45,564 nucleotides of DNA from DASZHJ01 sp035581425 (GCA_035581425.1 DATJVP010000041.1:1-45564); one strand, 5' to 3'. Numbered from the stretch's first letter, positions 22,487 to 30,893 are shown. Translations and numbers: made by a program. Notes: a model not told the origin generated them from the letters alone.

Positions 22487-23125
22487 ATGCGCGATCCTTA
22501 TGAGACTTACGTTAATCAGCTCGTGCCGATGGTCGTGGAGCAGACCAATCGAGGCGAGCGCGCCTACGACATCTACTCGCTCCTGCTGAAGCAGCGGATC
22601 GTTTTCCTGGTGGGCCCGATCGACGACACCGTCGCGAGCCTGGTTTGCGCTCAGCTCCTCTATCTCGAATCCGAGAATCCGAACAAGGACATTAACCTCT
22701 ATATCAATTCGCCCGGTGGCGTCGTTAATTCGGGCCTCGCGATCTACGACACCATGCAATACGTGCGACCGGATGTCTCGACGGTCTGCCTGGGGATGGC
22801 GATGTCGATGGGCTCGCTGCTCCTGACCGCGGGCGCCAAGGGCAAGCGCTTCTCGCTTCCCAATGCCCGGATCATGCTGCACCAGCCCTCGGGCGGGGCA
22901 CAGGGCCAGGCGACGGACATTGAGATCCAGGCGCGCGAAATCCTGACGCTGCGCGCGCGCCTCAACCAGATTTATCAGAGGCATACCGGCCAGGCGCTCA
23001 GCGTGATCGAGCCCGTGGTCGAGCGCGATAAATTCTTCTCCGCCGAGGAAGCGAAGGCCTTCGGCCTCCTCGACGAGGTCGTGGTAAACCGCCCGCCGCG
23101 GGAGGATCTGAAGACGCAATCCTGA
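22487..23125 (+). CDS. clpP: ATP-dependent Clp protease proteolytic subunit
   Basis: Serine peptidase forming the 14-subunit barrel that ClpX or ClpA feeds. With the start at 22487 the protein has 212 residues and the catalytic triad is Ser107, His132 (MLHQPSGG) and Asp181. The start is chosen because GGGAG sits a few bases upstream; the in-frame ATG at 22475 would add MGAV and has no good ribosome site. Around the active serine the usual GQAASMG reads GMAMSMG, an unusual variant, while the oxyanion-hole region SPGGVV is normal. It lies between tig and clpX, as in most alphaproteobacteria, and is followed by a hairpin with a T-run that may uncouple clpX expression. Confidence 0.96.
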   Translation: MRDPYETYVNQLVPMVVEQTNRGERAYDIYSLLLKQRIVFLVGPIDDTVASLVCAQLLYLESENPNKDINLYINSPGGVVNSGLAIYDTMQYVRPDVSTVCLGMAMSMGSLLLTAGAKGKRFSLPNARIMLHQPSGGAQGQATDIEIQAREILTLRARLNQIYQRHTGQALSVIEPVVERDKFFSAEEAKAFGLLDEVVVNRPPREDLKTQS

Positions 23126-23143
23126 TCCCTAAGACCGCGCATT

Positions 23144-23164
23144 GCGTTGAGAAAACGCTTTTTT
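23144..23164 (+). terminator. Intrinsic terminator after clpP
   Basis: A 5-bp stem GCGTT/AACGC with loop GAGAA is followed directly by six T residues (23159-23164). The stem is short but the U-tract is perfect. It lies 18 bases after the clpP stop in an AT-rich spacer, so it probably ends or attenuates the tig-clpP transcript. Confidence 0.6.
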
Positions 23165-23280
23165 AACTAGTTATTGATTGCACGGCCGTAGATATTGTTG
23201 AATTCTATGTTGCTAGCCGCGTCGGCCTGGCTTGGAATCGGCGTTGCCGGGCACATTTAGGGACGATGCGGAGACGCGGT

Positions 23281-23299
23281 GCCGGGACTCTTTCCCGGC
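23281..23299 (+). promoter_or_regulatory. Hairpin in the clpX leader
   Basis: A perfect 7-bp stem GCCGGGA/TCCCGGC with a 5-base loop lies 16 bases before the clpX ATG, just ahead of the GGAG ribosome site. There is no T-run, so it is not a terminator. It could influence mRNA stability or ribosome access. Function unproven. Confidence 0.35.
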
Positions 23300-23315
23300 C
23301 CTTGACGGAGCGGCC

Positions 23316-24581
23316 ATGACGAAGGCAAGCGGCGGCGACTCGAAGAACACGCTCTATTGCTCGTTCTGCGGCAAGAGCCAGCACGAGGTCCGCAAGCTCA
23401 TCGCGGGCCCGACCGTGTTCATCTGCGACGAGTGCGTCGAGCTCTGCATGGACATCATCCGCGAGGAGCACAAGACGACGGTGCTCAAGTCGCGGGACGG
23501 AGTGCCGAGCCCGCGCGACATCTGCAAGGTGCTCGACGACTACGTAATCGGCCAAGCCCACGCCAAGCGCGTGCTCTCCGTCGCCGTCCACAACCACTAC
23601 AAGCGCCTCGCTCACGGCGCCAAGAACAACGACGTCGAGCTCGCGAAGTCGAACATCCTGCTGGTGGGCCCGACGGGCTCCGGAAAGACGCTCCTCGCGC
23701 AGACCCTCGCGCGCATCATCGACGTCCCCTTCACCATGGCGGACGCGACGACGCTCACCGAGGCGGGCTATGTCGGCGAGGACGTCGAGAACATCATTCT
23801 GAAGCTGCTCCAGTCCGCCGACTACAATGTCGAGCGCGCGCAACGCGGAATCGTCTACATCGACGAGGTCGACAAGATCAGCCGCAAGTCCGACAACCCT
23901 TCGATCACCCGCGACGTCTCCGGCGAAGGCGTGCAGCAGGCGCTCCTCAAGATCATGGAGGGCACTATCGCCTCGGTGCCTCCGCAGGGCGGTCGCAAGC
24001 ACCCGCAGCAGGAATTCCTCCAGGTCGACACCACCAATATCCTCTTCATTTGCGGCGGCGCTTTCGCGGGCCTCGAGAAGATCATCTCGCAGCGCCGGCA
24101 GGGTAGCTCGATCGGCTTCGGCGCCGAGGTGCGCGGACCCGAGGAGCGCAAGACCGGCGAGATCCTCAAGGACCTCGAGCCGGAGGACCTGCTCAAATTC
24201 GGCCTCATACCGGAGTTCGTCGGACGGCTCCCGGTCGTGGCGACGCTCGATGATCTCGATGAAGCCGCGCTCGTGGACATCCTCACCAAGCCGAAGAACG
24301 CGCTCGTGAAGCAGTACCAGCGGTTGTTCGAGATGGAGGATGTCCGTCTCGAGTTCAACGACGAGGCGCTGCGGACGATCGCCTTTAAGGCGATCAATCG
24401 GAAGACGGGCGCGCGTGGGTTGCGCTCGATCATGGAAGCGATCCTGCTCGATCCGATGTTCGAGCTGCCGGGTCTCGATGGAGTGAGCGGGATCGTCATC
24501 AACAAAGAGGTCGCAGAAGGCCGCGCTCAGCCGCTCTATATCTACTCGGACCGTCGCGGCGATACCGGCACTGGCGCCTAA
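23316..24581 (+). CDS. clpX: ATP-dependent Clp protease ATP-binding subunit
   Basis: AAA+ unfoldase that delivers substrates to ClpP, 421 residues. The N-terminal zinc-binding domain has Cys15, Cys18, Cys37 and Cys40. Walker A is GPTGSGKT (118-125), Walker B is YIDEVDK, the pore loop is GYVGED, and IGFGAEV near 275 matches the ClpP-binding IGF loop. The ATG at 23316 is preceded by GGAG with a 5-base spacer; an open extension upstream is rejected as non-coding. A terminator and an AT-rich gap of about 190 bases separate it from clpP, so it likely has its own promoter, although I could not define one. Complete and typical. Confidence 0.97.
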   Translation: MTKASGGDSKNTLYCSFCGKSQHEVRKLIAGPTVFICDECVELCMDIIREEHKTTVLKSRDGVPSPRDICKVLDDYVIGQAHAKRVLSVAVHNHYKRLAHGAKNNDVELAKSNILLVGPTGSGKTLLAQTLARIIDVPFTMADATTLTEAGYVGEDVENIILKLLQSADYNVERAQRGIVYIDEVDKISRKSDNPSITRDVSGEGVQQALLKIMEGTIASVPPQGGRKHPQQEFLQVDTTNILFICGGAFAGLEKIISQRRQGSSIGFGAEVRGPEERKTGEILKDLEPEDLLKFGLIPEFVGRLPVVATLDDLDEAALVDILTKPKNALVKQYQRLFEMEDVRLEFNDEALRTIAFKAINRKTGARGLRSIMEAILLDPMFELPGLDGVSGIVINKEVAEGRAQPLYIYSDRRGDTGTGA

Positions 24582-24625
24582 TTTCTTGGTAAACGCGAGT
24601 CTCGTCCGTAAGGGCAGCTCTAGCC

Positions 24626-24653
24626 CTTGACTGGGCGCGCCGAAGCGCCACCT
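24626..24653 (+). promoter_or_regulatory. Candidate RpoH (sigma-32) heat-shock promoter of lon
   Basis: CTTGAC (24626-24631), preceded by CC to give CCCTTGAC, is followed after 14 bases by CGCCACCT (24646-24653). This approximates the enterobacterial RpoH pattern CCCTTGAA-N13/14-CCCCATNT. The -35 is very good and the -10 only partial. It predicts a leader of about 85 bases before lon, a gene that is heat-shock regulated in many bacteria. Confidence 0.45.
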
Positions 24654-24746
24654 TACGTAGGTTGCCGAGCGGCCGGTCGAGCCGCGCGGTCCTTCCGTGC
24701 CTGGACGAATTCCCTGCCATAGGGGTCAGTCCGAGAAAGAGGTCTT

Positions 24747-27158
24747 ATGTTCGAGCTCTCCCGCGGTGCCTTGTTTCCGGTTCTGCCGCTGCGCGACATC
24801 GTCGTCTTCCCGCACATGATCGTGCCGCTCTTCGTCGGACGCGAGAAGTCCGTGAAGGCGCTCGAGGACGTGATGAAGGACGACAAGCAGATTTTGCTCG
24901 TCACTCAGAAGAACGCCGCGCAGGACGATCCCACACCTGGCGACATCTATTCCGTTGGCACGGTCGGGACGGTGTTGCAGTTGCTGAAGCTCCCGGACAG
25001 CACGGTCAAGGTGCTGGTCGAAGGCGGCCAGCGCGCGCGCATCCTGCGCTTTGCGGAGAACGAGGCGTTCTTCCAGGCCTATGGCGAGACGATCGCGGAG
25101 AAGCCAGGCGACCAGCAGGAGCTCGAGGCGCTCGCGCGCACGGCAGTCTCGCAATTCGAGCAGTACATCAAGCTCAATAAGAAGATCCCGCCGGAGGTGC
25201 TGGTCTCGATCAACCAGATCGAGGACCCCTCGAAGCTCGCGGACACGATCGCCTCGCATCTCGCGCTCAAGATTCCGGAGAAGCAGGAGCTCCTGGAGAC
25301 CGAGACCATTTCCGAGCGTCTGGAGAAGGTCTTCGGCTACATGGAGGCCGAGATCGGCGTGCTGCAAGTGGAGAAGCGCATCCGCTCGCGCGTGAAGCGC
25401 CAGATGGAGAAGACGCAGCGCGAGTATTACCTGAACGAGCAGCTCAAGGCGATCCAGAAGGAGCTCGGCGAGGGCGAGGAGGGTCGCGACGAGCTTGCGG
25501 AGCTCGAGGAGCGCATCAACAAGACGAAGCTGTCCAAAGAAGCTCGCGACAAGGCGCTCGCGGAGGTGAAGAAGCTCCGCACCATGAGCCCGATGTCGGC
25601 CGAGGCGACGGTCGTGCGCAACTACCTCGACTGGATGCTCTCGATTCCATGGCAGTTGCGGACCAAGATCAAGCGCGACATCAAGTCCGCGGAGAAGGTT
25701 CTGAATGCCGATCACTTCGGCCTCGAGAAGGTGAAGGAACGCATCCTCGAATACCTCGCGGTGCAGCAGCGCATGCGCAAGGTGAAGGGACCGATCCTCT
25801 GCCTCGTCGGCCCGCCTGGCGTCGGCAAGACCTCGCTCGGCAAGTCGATCGCGCGCGCGACCGGCCGCAATTTCGTGCGCATGTCCTTGGGCGGCGTCCG
25901 CGATGAGGCCGAGATCCGGGGACATCGGCGCACCTATATCGGCTCGATGCCCGGGAAGGTCATCCAGGGCATGAAGAAGGCGAAGTCATCGAACCCGCTC
26001 TTCCTCCTCGACGAGGTGGACAAGCTCGGCGCCGACTGGCGCGGCGATCCCTCCTCGGCGCTGCTGGAGGTGCTCGACCCCGAGCAGAACTCGACCTTCA
26101 ACGACCACTATCTCGAGGTCGATTACGACCTCTCCGACGTGATGTTCGTGACCACCGCGAACACGCTCCGGATGCCGCAACCGCTCCTCGACCGCATGGA
26201 GCTGATCCGCCTCCCCGGCTACACCGAGGACGAGAAGGTCGAGATTGCGCGCCGGCACTTGATCCCGAAGCAGGTGAAGCAGCACGGGCTCAAGAAGGGC
26301 GAGTGGTCTATCACGGAGGACGCGCTCCGCGATCTCATCCGCTACTACACGCGCGAGGCAGGCGTCCGCAACCTCGAGCGCGAGATCGCCAATCTCACGC
26401 GCAAGGCGATCAAGGAAATCGCCATGCGGAAGCGCAAGCACCTCACGATCTCCGCGAAGAACCTCGAGAAGTTCGGGGGCGTGCGTCGCTTCCGCTTCGG
26501 CGAGGTCGAGGAGACCGATCTCGTGGGCGTCACGACCGGCCTTGCTTGGACCGAGGTCGGCGGCGAACTCCTGTCGATCGAGGCCGTGACCGTACCCGGC
26601 AAGGGCAAGGTGACCGCGACCGGCAAGCTCGGCGACGTCATGCGGGAGTCCGTGCAGGCGGCGGAGAGCTACGTGAAGTCGCGGAGCGCGGCCTTCGGCA
26701 TCAAGCCCACGCTCTTCGACCGGAAGGACATCCACGTGCACGTGCCCGAGGGCGCGACGCCCAAGGACGGGCCCTCGGCAGGAGTGGCGATGGTGACGTC
26801 GATCGTCTCCGTGCTGACGGGCATTGCCGTGCGCCGCGACATCGCCATGACCGGCGAGATCACGCTCCGGGGACGCGTACTTCCGATCGGCGGCCTCAAG
26901 GAAAAGCTGTTGGCGGCATTGCGCGGCGGCCTCACGACGGTGCTGATCCCGAAGGAGAACGAAAAGGACCTCGCGGAGATCCCCGACAACGTCAAGAACG
27001 GCCTCAAGATCGTACCCGTGGCCTCCCTCGACGAGCTCCTGAAGCACGCGCTGGTGAGGCCGATCGTGCCGATCGAGTGGAGCGAGGAGGCGACGGCGAC
27101 GCAACCGGTGCTGCCGCAGCCGGCGACGACGGAGCAGCCGGGAGTCATCACGCACTGA
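24747..27158 (+). CDS. lon: ATP-dependent Lon protease
   Basis: Cytoplasmic AAA+ serine-lysine protease that degrades misfolded and regulatory proteins (in Caulobacter, for example, DnaA and CcrM). The 803 residues comprise the N-terminal substrate-binding domain (about 1-210), a coiled-coil linker (KRQMEKTQREYYLNEQ region), the AAA+ module with Walker A GPPGVGKT at 355-362 and FLLDEVDK, and the protease domain with catalytic Ser677 (PKDGPSAG) and Lys720 (GGLKEKLL). The C-terminus carries a short proline/threonine-rich tail. It follows clpX by 165 bases with a possible heat-shock promoter between, and ends in a strong terminator. No defect seen. Confidence 0.98.
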   Translation: MFELSRGALFPVLPLRDIVVFPHMIVPLFVGREKSVKALEDVMKDDKQILLVTQKNAAQDDPTPGDIYSVGTVGTVLQLLKLPDSTVKVLVEGGQRARILRFAENEAFFQAYGETIAEKPGDQQELEALARTAVSQFEQYIKLNKKIPPEVLVSINQIEDPSKLADTIASHLALKIPEKQELLETETISERLEKVFGYMEAEIGVLQVEKRIRSRVKRQMEKTQREYYLNEQLKAIQKELGEGEEGRDELAELEERINKTKLSKEARDKALAEVKKLRTMSPMSAEATVVRNYLDWMLSIPWQLRTKIKRDIKSAEKVLNADHFGLEKVKERILEYLAVQQRMRKVKGPILCLVGPPGVGKTSLGKSIARATGRNFVRMSLGGVRDEAEIRGHRRTYIGSMPGKVIQGMKKAKSSNPLFLLDEVDKLGADWRGDPSSALLEVLDPEQNSTFNDHYLEVDYDLSDVMFVTTANTLRMPQPLLDRMELIRLPGYTEDEKVEIARRHLIPKQVKQHGLKKGEWSITEDALRDLIRYYTREAGVRNLEREIANLTRKAIKEIAMRKRKHLTISAKNLEKFGGVRRFRFGEVEETDLVGVTTGLAWTEVGGELLSIEAVTVPGKGKVTATGKLGDVMRESVQAAESYVKSRSAAFGIKPTLFDRKDIHVHVPEGATPKDGPSAGVAMVTSIVSVLTGIAVRRDIAMTGEITLRGRVLPIGGLKEKLLAALRGGLTTVLIPKENEKDLAEIPDNVKNGLKIVPVASLDELLKHALVRPIVPIEWSEEATATQPVLPQPATTEQPGVITH

Positions 27159-27197
27159 CGCCGCAAGCTCTTCGCGCGCGACGTTCATCCAACCGAG

Positions 27198-27232
27198 CAA
27201 GGCCGCCGACCCATCGGCGGCCTTGTTGTTTG
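27198..27232 (+). terminator. Intrinsic terminator after lon
   Basis: A 12-bp GC-rich stem (CAAGGCCGCCGA/TCGGCGGCCTTG) with a 4-base loop is followed by TTGTTT. It lies 40 bases after the lon stop and isolates hup as a separate unit. Confidence 0.85.
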
Positions 27233-27297
27233 CGCGCCACGATCACGCACTATCGCGAGACTCCGCATGAAAGCTGGGGATTCTCGCTGCTGCGCAA

Positions 27298-27327
27298 TTG
27301 ACGCCTCCGAGATCACGGATTTAAAAT
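27298..27327 (+). promoter_or_regulatory. Sigma-70 promoter of hup
   Basis: The -35 TTGACG (27298-27303) and -10 TAAAAT (27322-27327, five of six consensus bases) are separated by 18 bases. Initiation near 27334 leaves a leader of about 69 bases that can form a small TGCGG/CCGCA hairpin. This is the best sigma-70-like promoter I found in the window, fitting an abundant nucleoid protein. Confidence 0.65.
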
Positions 27328-27402
27328 CTGCGGTCATTCCGCCGCAATTGTTACAGCGCGTCCGCGATCGACCCGCGCAAGAAATAGGAGGGGGGCCAGC
27401 TC

Positions 27403-27675
27403 GTGAACAAAAATGAACTCGTTGACTCCGTCGCAACGGCAACGGAGCTCACGAAGGCCGATGCCGCCAAGGCCGTTGATGCAGTGTTGGATTCCATCAC
27501 CCGCTCGCTCAAGAAGGGGCAGGAGGTGCGCCTCGTCGGCTTCGGAACCTTTCTGGTGAAAAAACGGGCGGCCTCGAAGGGCCGCGATCCTCGTACGGGC
27601 GCTGAAATCAAGATCGCCGCTTCGATCCAGCCGAAATTCAAGGCCGGAAAGGGCCTGAAGGACGCTGTCAACTGA
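27403..27675 (+). CDS. hup: DNA-binding protein HU
   Basis: A 90-residue histone-like protein that bends DNA as a dimer. It has the standard MNKNELVDSVA start, the helix-loop GQEVRLVGFGTF, and the DNA-binding beta-arm with GRDPRTGAEIKI. Proline and lysines at the arm tip are in place. The start is GTG, behind a very purine-rich AGGAGGGGGG. Its position after lon matches the hupB gene of other alphaproteobacteria. IHF subunits are similar, but this protein has HU-type length and the typical HU arm sequence. Confidence 0.95.
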   Translation: MNKNELVDSVATATELTKADAAKAVDAVLDSITRSLKKGQEVRLVGFGTFLVKKRAASKGRDPRTGAEIKIAASIQPKFKAGKGLKDAVN

Positions 27676-27697
27676 CGGAGATCGTCCGCGCATAAAC

Positions 27698-27732
27698 CGA
27701 GGGCCGGCCCGAGCAAGGTGAGCCGGCCCTCG
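27698..27732 (+). terminator. Intrinsic terminator after hup
   Basis: An 11-bp stem (27698-27708 with 27722-27732, CGAGGGCCGGC and its complement) with a 13-base loop lies 22 bases after the hup stop. The T-run is poor (TTGCATCTT), but the stem is long and GC-rich. Confidence 0.7.
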
Positions 27733-27759
27733 TTGCATCTTGCTCTCGGCGCGCAGTGG

Positions 27760-27788
27760 TTGCGGCAGGGGCGCTCGCGCGTTACATC
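27760..27788 (+). promoter_or_regulatory. Tentative promoter of tRNA-Val
   Basis: TTGCGG (27760-27765) and TACATC (27783-27788) are 17 bases apart and end 17 bases before the tRNA 5' end. Position and spacing are right, but the hexamer matches are modest. Confidence 0.35.
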
Positions 27789-27805
27789 CTTATCCGTTTG
27801 GGCGC

Positions 27806-27880
27806 GGGCGGTTAGCTCAGCGGTAGAGCGCCTCGTTTACACCGAGGATGTCGGGGGTTCGAATCCCTCATCGCCCACCA
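27806..27880 (+). tRNA. tRNA-Val (anticodon TAC)
   Basis: A 75-base cloverleaf: acceptor GGGCGGT/ATCGCCC with one G-U pair, anticodon arm CCTCG-TTTACAC-CGAGG with TAC, T arm GGGGGTTCGAATCCCTC, discriminator A and an encoded CCA at 27878-27880. A 10-base direct repeat (GCTTCGTCGC, 27881-27890 and 27893-27902) follows immediately. Confidence 0.97.
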
Positions 27881-27981
27881 GCTTCGTCGCCGGCTTCGTC
27901 GCATGACAGATTGATGTCGGGGGACGGAACTTTCGGGCAAAACCCCTTGCAAAACAGCAGAGAAGTAGCGACCTCCGGTGC

Positions 27982-28010
27982 TTGACACCCCTGGGGGCGC
28001 GGGGTACTAG
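27982..28010 (+). promoter_or_regulatory. Promoter of tRNA-Asp, possibly also of the nuo operon
   Basis: A perfect -35 TTGACA (27982-27987) is followed by a 17-base spacer and TACTAG (28005-28010) as a weak -10. Initiation would be near 28017, about 18 bases before tRNA-Asp. The start region is GC-rich, as in growth-rate-controlled stable RNA promoters. Only 50 bases separate the tRNA from nuoA, so this promoter may feed complex I as well. Confidence 0.6.
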
Positions 28011-28034
28011 TCGCCGCCTCGGAACGAGTGCTGC

Positions 28035-28111
<77 letters not shown>

Positions 28112-28161
28112 TCACCGGTCGTTGAAATCACCGACGCGATGAGTGGAAGGAGGACCGCGCG

Positions 28162-28527
28162 ATGGATGGATTGTTGCGCGAGTATCTGCCGATCCTCGTC
28201 TTTCTCGGCATTGCCGTCGCCCTCTCCCTCGTGATGGTGGTCGCTTCCTACGTCGTGGCGCGCCAAAAGCCGGATTCCGAAAAGCTCTCGCCCTACGAAT
28301 GCGGCTTCGAGCCCTTTGACGACGCGCGCAGCAAGTTTGACGTGCGCTTCTATCTCGTCGCCATTCTCTTCATCATCTTCGACCTCGAGGTGGCCTTCCT
28401 CTTTCCGTGGGCGATTACGCTCGGAAGCATCGGCATGTTCGGCTTCTGGTCGATGGTGGTATTCCTCGCGGTGCTGACGGTCGGTTTCATCTACGAGTGG
28501 CGGAAGGGAGCGCTCGAATGGGAATGA
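28162..28527 (+). CDS. nuoA: NADH-quinone oxidoreductase subunit A
   Basis: Small membrane subunit at the junction of the peripheral and membrane arms of complex I, 121 residues with three transmembrane helices (about 8-28, 64-84, 90-110). The conserved loop YECGFEPFDDARSKFDVRFY is shortened here to ECGFEP...FDVRFY; it lies near the quinone entry site. A strong AAGGAGGA ribosome site precedes the ATG. It is the first gene of an uninterrupted nuoA-N operon and starts 50 bases after tRNA-Asp. Its stop overlaps the beginning of nuoB. Confidence 0.97.
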   Translation: MDGLLREYLPILVFLGIAVALSLVMVVASYVVARQKPDSEKLSPYECGFEPFDDARSKFDVRFYLVAILFIIFDLEVAFLFPWAITLGSIGMFGFWSMVVFLAVLTVGFIYEWRKGALEWE

Positions 28528-29060
28528 GCGCGGAGGCCAAGGGAGCGCTTGCTCCAGGTGCGGATCAGGACGCGCTGTTGAAGCGCGCGGCCGACGATAT
28601 CCAGGACAAGGGTTTCGTCGTGGCACAGCTCGACAAGCTCGTGAATTGGGCGCGCACGGGCTCGCTCTGGCCGATGACCTTCGGGCTCGCCTGCTGCGCC
28701 GTCGAGATGATGCACACGGGCGCGGCGCGCTACGATCTCGACCGCTTCGGCATCGTCTTCCGCCCTAGCCCGCGACAATCCGACGTGATGATCGTCGCAG
28801 GCACGCTCACCAACAAGATGGCGCCGGCGCTACGCAAGGTCTACGACCAGATGGCCGAGCCGCGCTGGGTGATCTCCATGGGATCCTGCGCCAATGGAGG
28901 CGGCTACTATCATTATTCCTATTCCGTCGTGCGCGGCTGCGACCGGATTGTGCCGGTCGACATCTACGTGCCGGGATGCCCGCCCACCGCCGAGGCGCTC
29001 CTCTACGGTGTCCTGCAGCTCCAGAAGAAAATCCGACGGCAGCGGGTCTTCACCCGCTGA
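28518..29060 (+). CDS. nuoB: NADH-quinone oxidoreductase subunit B
   Basis: Carries the terminal 4Fe-4S cluster N2 that passes electrons to quinone. The 180 residues contain the four ligands Cys59, Cys60 (LACCAVEMM), Cys124 (GSCANGGG) and Cys154 (VPGCPPTAE). Two starts are possible: ATG at 28518, which has GGGAG seven bases upstream and is preferred, or ATG at 28524, which forms an ATGA overlap with the nuoA stop. Either way the coupling with nuoA is tight. The N-terminal 25 residues are a variable, acidic lead-in. Confidence 0.97.
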   Translation: MGMSAEAKGALAPGADQDALLKRAADDIQDKGFVVAQLDKLVNWARTGSLWPMTFGLACCAVEMMHTGAARYDLDRFGIVFRPSPRQSDVMIVAGTLTNKMAPALRKVYDQMAEPRWVISMGSCANGGGYYHYSYSVVRGCDRIVPVDIYVPGCPPTAEALLYGVLQLQKKIRRQRVFTR

Positions 29061-29082
29061 CGCCACCCGAGGCCGGTCACGC

Positions 29083-29697
29083 ATGGCAGAGCCGCTCAAG
29101 GAATTCGGCGACCAGATCGCCGCCGCGCTGCAAGGGGACGCGATCCGAACGGAGATCGTGCGCGGCGAACTCATCCTCTGGGCAAAGCGCGAGGCGATCC
29201 CCCGGGCGCTCACCTTGCTCCGCGACGATCCCCGTTGTCTCTTCAAGGTGCTCGTCGACCTCTGCGGCGTTGACTACCCGGAGCGACCTGAGCGCTTCGA
29301 GGTCGTTTACAACCTCCTCAGCCTCAAAAATAACCGCCGCATCCGCGTGAAGATCGCGACCGGCGAGAACGAGCCCGTGCCCTCGGTCACGAGCGTCTAC
29401 AGCTCCGCCGGGTGGTACGAGCGCGAGGCCTGGGACCTCTTCGGCATCTTCTTCTCCGATCACCCCGATCTCCGGCGCATCCTCACGGATTACGGCTTTG
29501 AGGGGCACCCGATGCGCAAGGATTTCCCGCTCACGGGATATGTCGAGGTCCGATACGACGAGGACCGCAAGCGCGTGGTCTACGAACCCGTGAGGCTCAA
29601 GCAGGAATTCCGCAGCTTCGACTTCCTCTCGCCCTGGGAGGGCATGAGCCACATTCTCCCCGGCGACGAGAAGGCGAGCGACGGGGGCAAGACGTGA
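29083..29697 (+). CDS. nuoC: NADH-quinone oxidoreductase subunit C
   Basis: Hydrophilic 30-kDa-type subunit of the peripheral arm, 204 residues, with no cofactor of its own. The family signature ERE(A)WDLFGIFF followed by HPDLRRILTDYGFEGHPMRKDFP (shortened: HPDLRRILTDYGF) is clear. It is a separate protein here, not fused to NuoD as in E. coli. The ATG at 29083 is chosen; upstream in-frame sequence overlaps nuoB in another frame. Its stop overlaps the GTG start of nuoD by four bases. Confidence 0.97.
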   Translation: MAEPLKEFGDQIAAALQGDAIRTEIVRGELILWAKREAIPRALTLLRDDPRCLFKVLVDLCGVDYPERPERFEVVYNLLSLKNNRRIRVKIATGENEPVPSVTSVYSSAGWYEREAWDLFGIFFSDHPDLRRILTDYGFEGHPMRKDFPLTGYVEVRYDEDRKRVVYEPVRLKQEFRSFDFLSPWEGMSHILPGDEKASDGGKT

Positions 29698-30893
29698 CCG
29701 ACGCGGCACCGACTCCCGCGGAAGCTCAAATCAAGAGCTTCACCATGAATTTCGGGCCGCAGCATCCAGCGGCTCACGGGGTGTTGCGCCTCGTGCTGGA
29801 GATGAACGGCGAGGTCGTCGAGCGAGCGGACCCGCACATCGGTCTCCTCCATCGCGGCACCGAGAAGCTCATCGAATACAAAACCTACCTACAGGCGGTG
29901 CCCTATTTCGACCGCCTCGATTACGTTTCGCCGATGTGCCAGGAGCATGCGTTTGCGCTCGGCGTCGAGAAGCTTCTGGGAATCGAGGCACCGCCGCGCG
30001 CCAAGTACATCCGCACGCTATATGCGGAGATCACGCGCGTTCTCAACCACCTCCTCAACGTGACGGCCTTCGCGCTCGATGTGGGAGCGACCACGCCGCT
30101 GCTCTGGGGCTTCGAGGAGCGGGAGCGGCTGCTCGAGTTCCACGAGCGCGTCTGCGGCGCGCGCTTCCATGCCGCCTATTTCCGTCCGGGCGGAGTGCAT
30201 CTCGACATGCCCGCGGGGCTCGCGGAGGACATCGCGGCCTTTTGCGAGACCTTCCCGAAGCGGCTCGACGATCTCGAGACCCTGCTCACGGAGAACCGCA
30301 TATTCAAGCAGCGCACCGTCGATATCGGGCGCATCAGCGCGAAGGACGCGCTCGATTGGGGTCTTTCCGGTCCGATGCTGCGTGCCTCTGGCGTGCCCTG
30401 GGACCTCCGGAAGTCGCAGCCCTACGAGGTCTATGGCGAGATGGAGTTCGACATCCCCGTGGGCAAGAACGGAGATTGCTGGGACCGCTACCTCGTGCGC
30501 ATGGAGGAGATGCGGCAGTCGCTCCGCATCATGAAACAGGCGCTGGAGAAGATGCCGTCGGGACCTGTGAGGGCGGATGACAGGAAAGTCTCGCCGCCTC
30601 CGCGAGCGGAGATGAAGACGTCGATGGAAGCGCTGATCCATCACTTCAAGCTCTATACCGAGGGCTATCACGTGCCGCCCGGCGAGACCTATACCGCCGT
30701 CGAAGCGCCCAAGGGCGAGTTCGCGGTCTACCTCGTCTCCGACGGCAGCAATCGCCCCTACCGCTGCAAGATCAGGTCGCCGGATTACGCTTTCCTCCAG
30801 GCAACGGATTTCATGGGCCATGGCCACATGCTTGCGGACGTGGTGGCGATCATCGGCTCGATGGACATCGTCTTCGGGAGCATCGACCGATGA
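29694..30893 (+). CDS. nuoD: NADH-quinone oxidoreductase subunit D
   Basis: The 49-kDa-type subunit, related to the large subunit of NiFe hydrogenases, which forms most of the quinone-binding pocket with NuoB. The 399 residues have the expected N-terminal FGPQHPAAHGVLR (quinone-site histidine loop), HRGTEKLIEYKTY, and the C-terminal DIVFGSIDR that ends almost all homologues. The start is GTG within the GTGA overlap with nuoC, so translation is probably coupled; the stop makes an ATGA overlap with nuoE. Complete and typical. Confidence 0.97.
   Translation: MTDAAPTPAEAQIKSFTMNFGPQHPAAHGVLRLVLEMNGEVVERADPHIGLLHRGTEKLIEYKTYLQAVPYFDRLDYVSPMCQEHAFALGVEKLLGIEAPPRAKYIRTLYAEITRVLNHLLNVTAFALDVGATTPLLWGFEERERLLEFHERVCGARFHAAYFRPGGVHLDMPAGLAEDIAAFCETFPKRLDDLETLLTENRIFKQRTVDIGRISAKDALDWGLSGPMLRASGVPWDLRKSQPYEVYGEMEFDIPVGKNGDCWDRYLVRMEEMRQSLRIMKQALEKMPSGPVRADDRKVSPPPRAEMKTSMEALIHHFKLYTEGYHVPPGETYTAVEAPKGEFAVYLVSDGSNRPYRCKIRSPDYAFLQATDFMGHGHMLADVVAIIGSMDIVFGSIDR

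Noticed and set aside
23165..23280. Promoter for clpX in the AT-rich gap
   Set aside because: Several TTGA-like hexamers occur, but none is paired with an acceptable -10 at 16-18 bases, so no specific promoter is claimed.
27881..27902. 10-base direct repeat after tRNA-Val as an integration (att) scar
   Set aside because: The repeat does not copy the tRNA 3' end, and no integrase or foreign DNA follows.
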